10,031 nucleotides of DNA from Alphaproteobacteria bacterium (GTDB taxonomy: Bacteria > Pseudomonadota > Alphaproteobacteria > CACIAM-22H2), in NCBI GenBank assembly GCA_016869415.1, contig VGEI01000103.1, positions 1 to 10,031 of the forward strand, in the 5' to 3' direction. The notes below the pieces were generated by a model. That model worked only from the letters and a program-made list of their open reading frames with translations, was not told where the DNA came from and did not search any database. Positions 6,320 through 10,031 of the stretch are shown here, one piece after another. The stretch's first letter is position 1. Each line of letters starts with the position of its first letter. The translations under genes were made by a program, and so were the position numbers.

Positions 6320-7354
6320 TTACACGCCGGTCAACGTCACCCGGTCAGGGCGGTACTTACGGACCGGCCCGGCGTGAATCAGGCTGGTGAACAGGGCGCG
6401 CAGATCCTGCGACGGCCGGCGCGCCACTCCCGCCGAGATGGCCCACTCGGCCTGGGCGACCAGGTCGTCGAGAAAGCGCGGCGTGAATTCGATGCGGAAC
6501 TGGAACGACTCGGTCGCCGACTTGACCTCCTCCGGGGTGGTGCGCACCCGCGCCGCGATCTTCTGCGCCCAGTTGACGTCCCTGGCCATGTAGTCCTCGG
6601 CGGCGAAGATGGCGCGCACCGCCGCGTCCAGCAACTGCGGCTTCTCCTTGATCACTTTCTCCGAGGTGAGGATCGTCTGGTGGCTTTGGAAATACTTCTC
6701 CAGGCCGTCCTGATTCATCACCGTCGTCTTGCCGCCGGACTGTTTATCGGCCGCATTCGCCGCCTGCCCGGTCCAGGCGAAGGCGTCGATATCGCCGCGA
6801 ATCAGAGCGACCGACATATCGTTGGGCGACAGGTCGATGACCGTCACATCCTTGAGGGTGAGGCCGCCCATCTCCAGGTACTTCGCCAGCATGTACTGGC
6901 CGCTGGTGCCGACACGGGTCGCCACTTTGCGCCCCTTGAGGCTGGCCGGCTTGCTGGAGTCGATCGGTCCTTCCTTGCGGATCGTGATCTTCATGTCGTG
7001 GGTGTAGCGGCTGTAGTTGATCAGCACCACGGGCTTGAGACCCTGGAGTGCGGCGAAGACGAAGGGCGTATCCGTCGAAGTCGAGAAATCTGCCGAGCCG
7101 CCGAGCAGGGCCTGCATCGATTCGCGGCCGGTGGGAAAATCGAAGACCGAGAGGTCGACGCCGCTCGCCTTCCAGGTCTCGAGAGCCTCGGCCAGGAAGG
7201 TCGTCGCCCAAGTGTAGCCTGTGCTGCCGTAGGCCAGCGTCGATTTCTGCGCTGTCTGGGCATGTGCCGTACCCGCCATCAGCGAGGCCGCACCGGCGCC
7301 GGCCAGGAAATTGCGGCGGGAGAACTGGAGATCGCGTGACGGTGAGCTGCGCAT
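6320..7354 (-). CDS. ABC transporter substrate-binding protein, SsuA/TauA/NMT1-like, Tat-exported
   Basis: A 344-residue periplasmic solute-binding protein that captures the substrate and delivers it to the permease. The N-terminus carries a twin-arginine signal (SRRNFL, R13-R14), then a hydrophobic stretch and a likely cleavage site AHA|Q after residue 32. Tat export means the protein folds before leaving the cytoplasm. The mature part begins with the strand STLAYGSTGYTWATTFLAEA and has the two-lobe layout of the sulfonate/taurine/nitrate-type family (SsuA/TauA, NMT1-like). Examples are ALLGGSADFSTSTDTP in the first lobe, GTSGQYMLAKYLE at the domain crossover and IRGDIDAFAWTGQAA in the second lobe. 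A strong ribosome binding site GAGGAGG (7366 to 7360) precedes the ATG. It is the first gene of the importer operon. The ligand is unknown: an anion, an aromatic or a pyrimidine-like compound are all possible for this family. Confidence 0.92.
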   Translation of the reverse strand: MRSSPSRDLQFSRRNFLAGAGAASLMAGTAHAQTAQKSTLAYGSTGYTWATTFLAEALETWKASGVDLSVFDFPTGRESMQALLGGSADFSTSTDTPFVFAALQGLKPVVLINYSRYTHDMKITIRKEGPIDSSKPASLKGRKVATRVGTSGQYMLAKYLEMGGLTLKDVTVIDLSPNDMSVALIRGDIDAFAWTGQAANAADKQSGGKTTVMNQDGLEKYFQSHQTILTSEKVIKEKPQLLDAAVRAIFAAEDYMARDVNWAQKIAARVRTTPEEVKSATESFQFRIEFTPRFLDDLVAQAEWAISAGVARRPSQDLRALFTSLIHAGPVRKYRPDRVTLTGV

Positions 7355-7378
7355 GTGTCCCTCCTCGGCGAATATGCA

Positions 7379-7408
7379 ATTGTAGCGAATACGCTATAAG
7401 CGGAGCAA
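7379..7408 (-). promoter_or_regulatory. Putative sigma70-like promoter with operator-like inverted repeat
   Basis: Read on the minus strand, TTGCTC (7408 to 7403) and TACAAT (7384 to 7379) form a -35/-10 pair with an 18-base spacer. TACAAT matches TATAAT at 5 of 6 positions. The spacer and the edge of the -10 contain a perfect inverted repeat TAGCG-N4-CGCTA (7383-7396). The motif GCAATTG occurs on both sides (7376-7382 and 7405-7411). The predicted transcript start near 7372 leaves a short leader containing the strong GAGGAGG ribosome site. The repeat overlaps promoter elements as a repressor site would. This would separate importer transcription from the upstream flavoprotein gene. Confidence 0.45.
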
Positions 7409-7436
7409 TTGCCATGCCAGCGTGCGCAGAGAGCGC

Positions 7437-8840
7437 TCAACGCCAGGGCTTCGTTCCGCCTGAAGCCGTGTGAGAGGCAACCAGCCGCGCCACGAAGGCC
7501 TCGACCTGCCGCCTGAGATGGGGCACGGCGGTCACTTCCCAGAACCGGCCTCGGGTCGGCGGTCCCAGCGTGACCAAGCCCTCGGCGCGCCTGCCGTCGG
7601 CGCGCAGCAGTGTGAAGTCCTCGTCGATGTCGAGGCCGAGTCGATAGGCATCCGGCCGGCCCAGCCCTTGCGCGACCAGCGACTGCACCAGCGCCATGGG
7701 GCTTCGTGCGTAGTCGCTTTCCGGGCCGGTGCAGTTGACAACCCGGTCCACCGTCACCGTCTCCTCCGCCGCCCGGCCACGGCGGCGCAGCGTCACGCGC
7801 ACCGCGTCGGCGCCCGGCACCAGCTCCACGATGCGGCCGGCCATGATACCGAGCCGTCCGGCCTCGCGCAGCGCGTCGAGCCGGCGCATGTGCCGCGGTG
7901 GCAGGCGATGCCGGTGCACAAACCACAGGCTGCGCAGATGGCGCAGGAAGCGGTGGCGATTGACCTCGTCGAGACGTTTCCAGATGGCCGAGGTATGGAC
8001 GCGGAACGCCTCGACCACGGAGTGCCAGCCGATGCCGTTCTTGGCGGCATCCCCGACTTCGCGCCGCAGGTTTTGCATCACGGCCAGGATGCCGCGCGAG
8101 GCGATCCCCGGCGCGAAGAAATCGGCATAGGGCACCGGCATTGCATCTTCGAGCGGCAGGAATCCATGGCGCGACACCGCGGTGATCGGGCCGGTATGTC
8201 CCCGGGCCAGCAGGTCGAGCACGGTATCGACCATGGTGAGGCCGGTGCCGACGATCAGCAACCGATCCGCCGGGCCGATTCGCTCCAGCGTGCCCGGGCG
8301 CCAGGGATCGTCGATGCAACGCGGTGTCCCTTGCGGCAGAAACGGTGCGGGATCGAGATTGCTCAGACAGAGCGCCACGATATCGGCCTCGACAATGCCG
8401 CCATCGGCGAGACGCAGCGCGTAACGCGAGACTCCCAGCTGGGAGATTTCCTGCACCTCGCCGCGCAGGCGGCGCAGGCGGCCGGGACATTCGCGCTCGG
8501 CCTGCGCCAGAAGGTGCTGCAGGTAGGTGCCGTACTGCCAGCGGGATGGATAGTCGTTGCGGATCGCAGCGGGATCGGCCAGGCCCGCGTCTTGCGCCTG
8601 CCAGCGGATGAACCCGTCCGTGTCTGCCTCGGCCTCGCCGCCCATCATGTGCGCCATGACGTTGAGCGTGTGGTCGGGGTTGGGGCTGGCGTAGGCCGCA
8701 CCACGGCCGAACTCGGCGGCACGTTCGATCAGCGCGATGTCGACCGGCAGCCCTGCCTGCCTTAGCAGGCGCACGCCGAGCAGCGTGCCGCAGGCCCCCG
8801 CCCCCACTATCGCGATCGCCAGCCGTCCCGCCACCGTCAT
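7437..8840 (-). CDS. FAD/NAD(P)-binding protein, YdhS/COG4529 family
   Basis: A 467-residue predicted cytoplasmic flavoprotein oxidoreductase of the YdhS-type (COG4529, NAD_binding_9) family, whose reactions are mostly unknown. The FAD-binding Rossmann motif GAGACG is at 13-18, followed by the E39/R40 end of the second strand. The family hallmark GRGAAYASPNPDHTLNV lies at 46-62. A second dinucleotide motif, IVGTGLTMVD with G198 and G200, suggests NAD(P)H binding. The C-terminus LVTLGPPTRGRFWEVTAVP is also typical of this family. Its ATG at 8840 has only a weak purine-rich site before it (GGACAGG). It is divergent from the CodA-like gene across 128 bp and reads toward the importer operon, 82 bp upstream of the binding-protein gene. 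A monooxygenase-like step on the same substrate as its neighbours is conceivable but not shown. Confidence 0.85.
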   Translation of the reverse strand: MTVAGRLAIAIVGAGACGTLLGVRLLRQAGLPVDIALIERAAEFGRGAAYASPNPDHTLNVMAHMMGGEAEADTDGFIRWQAQDAGLADPAAIRNDYPSRWQYGTYLQHLLAQAERECPGRLRRLRGEVQEISQLGVSRYALRLADGGIVEADIVALCLSNLDPAPFLPQGTPRCIDDPWRPGTLERIGPADRLLIVGTGLTMVDTVLDLLARGHTGPITAVSRHGFLPLEDAMPVPYADFFAPGIASRGILAVMQNLRREVGDAAKNGIGWHSVVEAFRVHTSAIWKRLDEVNRHRFLRHLRSLWFVHRHRLPPRHMRRLDALREAGRLGIMAGRIVELVPGADAVRVTLRRRGRAAEETVTVDRVVNCTGPESDYARSPMALVQSLVAQGLGRPDAYRLGLDIDEDFTLLRADGRRAEGLVTLGPPTRGRFWEVTAVPHLRRQVEAFVARLVASHTASGGTKPWR

Positions 8841-8909
8841 ACGCCGTGCCTGTCCGTCTTCGCCATAGGGCGCCTAGTGCCAGCTGAAAGCAAATTCCGT
8901 TCCGTGCAC

Positions 8910-8942
8910 ACCGTCTCTAGAATGCGCGGCGCACGAGACGGT
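8910..8942. promoter_or_regulatory. Nested inverted repeat over the probable promoter of the CodA-like gene
   Basis: An 8-bp perfect inverted repeat ACCGTCTC (8910-8917) / GAGACGGT (8935-8942) has a 17-base spacer. Within it lies an 11-base palindrome TGCGC-G-GCGCA (8923-8933). TAGAAT (8918-8923, plus strand) matches the -10 consensus at 5 of 6 positions and falls just inside the left arm, but I see no good -35 (TTCCGT at 8895-8900 is the best placed). The repeat would therefore straddle the -10 and transcript start of the deaminase gene. It sits in the 128-bp divergent gap shared with the flavoprotein gene, which suggests a regulator site. Confidence 0.4.
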
Positions 8943-8968
8943 CGCCTCTGCCTTCAACGGAGCACGGC

Positions 8969-10031
8969 ATGGATCTGATCATTCGCGGCGCCAGTCTGCC
9001 AGACGGCCGAACCGGCATCGATATCGGAATCGAGGGTGGGCGTATTGCCGTTGTCGGCCCGGCGCTAGCGGCGCAGGCGCCCGCCGAGATCGAGGCGCAC
9101 GGGAACCTGGCTATTCCCCCCTTCGTCGACGCCCATTTCCATATGGATTCGACGCTCACTCTCGGCATGCCGCGGCTCAACCGGTCGGGTACGCTCCTCG
9201 AGGGCATTGCCCTGTGGGGCGAGCTCAAGCCATCGCTGACGGTAGAGGCGATCCGCGAGCGCGCCCTGCGTTACTGCCGCCTGGCGGTGTCGCAAGGCAT
9301 CCTCGCCATCCGCAGCCATGTCGATATCTGCGAGCCGCGGCTTCTTGCTGTCGAAGCCCTGCTTGACGTGCGGCGGATCATGAGGCCGTTTCTTGACCTG
9401 CAGCTCGTCGCCTTTCCCCAGGACGGCTACCTGCGTTCTGCCGGCGCGCCGGACAATTTGCGGCGCGCGCTTGAGCGCGGTGTCGACGTGGTCGGCGGAA
9501 TTCCGCATTTCGAGCGCACCATGGCCGATGGCGCCGCCTCGGTCCGCGCGCTGTGCGAGATCGCTGCCGAGCGCGGTCTGCTTGTCGACATCCACTGCGA
9601 CGAGAGCGACGACCCGCTGTCGCGCCACGTCGAGACCCTGGCGGCCGAGACCCTGCGCATCGGCCTGCAAGGACGCGTAACCGGCTCACACCTCACCTCC
9701 ATGCACTCGATGGACAACTACTATGTCAGCAAACTCATTCCGCTGCTGGCCGAGGCCCGGCTCGGTGTTGTCGCGAACCCGCTGATCAACATCACGCTGC
9801 AGGGCCGCCACGACACCTACCCCAAGCGCCGCGGCATGACGCGCGTGCCGGAGCTGATGGACGCAGGCCTACCTGTCGCTTTCGGCCACGATTGCGTCAT
9901 GGACCCCTGGTATCCCCTTGGCCGGGCCGACATGCTCGATGTCGCGCATATGGGACTGCACGTCGCGCAGATGACCGGGACGGAGGCGATGCGCCGCTGC
10001 TTCGATGCCGTCACCATGAACCCGGCGGCCA
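8969..10031 (+). CDS. CodA-family deaminase with Cys at the Asp314 position; candidate 5-methylcytosine deaminase (3' end cut)
   Basis: A cytosine deaminase (CodA)-family amidohydrolase. The window holds 354 codons plus one base; E. coli CodA has 427 residues, so about 70 are missing. The ATG at 8969 follows CGGAG (8958-8962) at good spacing and gives a family-like start MDLIIRGASLPDG. The key CodA residues, recalled from the published enzyme, appear at a constant offset of 5: metal ligands H56 and H58 (DAHFH), Q151, H209 and E212 in HCDESDD, H241 in GSHLTSMHS, D308, and W314. The long core NITLQGRHDTYPKRRGMTRV is diagnostic for CodA. CodA has the pair Asp313-Asp314; here it is D308-C309 (FGHDCVMDPWYPLG). 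Asp314 discriminates against a 5-methyl group, and CodA homologues lacking it were reported to turn 5-methylcytosine into thymine. That activity is inferred here. Cytosine, isoguanine or another N-heterocycle remain alternatives. The gene is divergent from a flavoprotein gene. Confidence 0.9.
   Translation, partial: MDLIIRGASLPDGRTGIDIGIEGGRIAVVGPALAAQAPAEIEAHGNLAIPPFVDAHFHMDSTLTLGMPRLNRSGTLLEGIALWGELKPSLTVEAIRERALRYCRLAVSQGILAIRSHVDICEPRLLAVEALLDVRRIMRPFLDLQLVAFPQDGYLRSAGAPDNLRRALERGVDVVGGIPHFERTMADGAASVRALCEIAAERGLLVDIHCDESDDPLSRHVETLAAETLRIGLQGRVTGSHLTSMHSMDNYYVSKLIPLLAEARLGVVANPLINITLQGRHDTYPKRRGMTRVPELMDAGLPVAFGHDCVMDPWYPLGRADMLDVAHMGLHVAQMTGTEAMRRCFDAVTMNPAA

Noticed and set aside
7279..8490. 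Long minus-strand frame (403 codons) overlapping the flavoprotein and binding-protein genes
   Set aside because: It is an alternate frame of two well-supported genes, rich in Arg, Ala and Pro, with no domain.
7470..8765. Long open frame on the plus strand (431 codons)
   Set aside because: It is fully antisense to the flavoprotein gene, which has clear Rossmann motifs. The antisense product has no family signature.
8867..8885. TGGCAC on the minus strand upstream of the flavoprotein gene as a sigma54 promoter
   Set aside because: The second element at the required spacing is GCCC rather than TTGC, so the consensus fails.
1..10031. Mobile elements, CRISPR arrays, tRNA or rRNA genes, frameshifted genes
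   Set aside because: I saw no transposase or integrase motifs, no regularly spaced repeats, no tRNA-like folds and no interrupted reading frames. The two edge genes are cut only by the window.

Overview
The window is GC-rich, densely coded bacterial chromosome. The protein set points to an alphaproteobacterium: a bactofilin, a CysZ/EI24-like membrane protein, a PfkB-type adenosine kinase of the alphaproteobacterial kind, and a Tat-exported ABC solute-binding protein. Rhodospirillales or Hyphomicrobiales is my guess from gene content, not a firm placement. I see no RNA genes, insertion sequences, CRISPR arrays or pseudogenes.

Left part (1-2930) is housekeeping. An adenosine kinase gene on the minus strand runs off the left edge. 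A 253-bp divergent intergenic region, unusually AT-rich on its right side, separates it from a plus-strand run of three closely spaced genes: an EI24/CysZ-like membrane protein, a bactofilin (polymer-forming cytoskeletal protein) and a small lipoprotein. This run meets the next minus-strand gene tail to tail with only 15 bp between them.

Middle part (2946-7354) is a minus-strand transport and catabolism operon. In transcription order it holds a Tat-exported solute-binding protein, an SsuB/TauB-type ATPase, an SsuC/TauC-type permease and a YtcJ-like Amidohydro_3 hydrolase. The last three genes overlap (4 nt and 17 nt). A sigma70-like promoter with an inverted repeat in its spacer lies upstream of the binding-protein gene. 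A strong GC hairpin follows that gene, which fits higher expression of the binding protein than of the membrane parts. The imported substrate is not identifiable from sequence.

Right part (7437-10031): a minus-strand YdhS/COG4529-type FAD/NAD(P)-binding protein is divergent from a plus-strand CodA-family deaminase that runs off the right edge. Every CodA catalytic position is present at a constant offset of 5 residues. The exception is the residue equivalent to E. coli CodA Asp314, which is Cys here. Loss of that Asp marks the CodA homologues reported to deaminate 5-methylcytosine. The most interesting reading of the window is therefore a nitrogen-heterocycle salvage or catabolism locus: a possible 5-methylcytosine deaminase, a flavoprotein, an uptake system and a second amidohydrolase. 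The link between these parts rests on proximity only.
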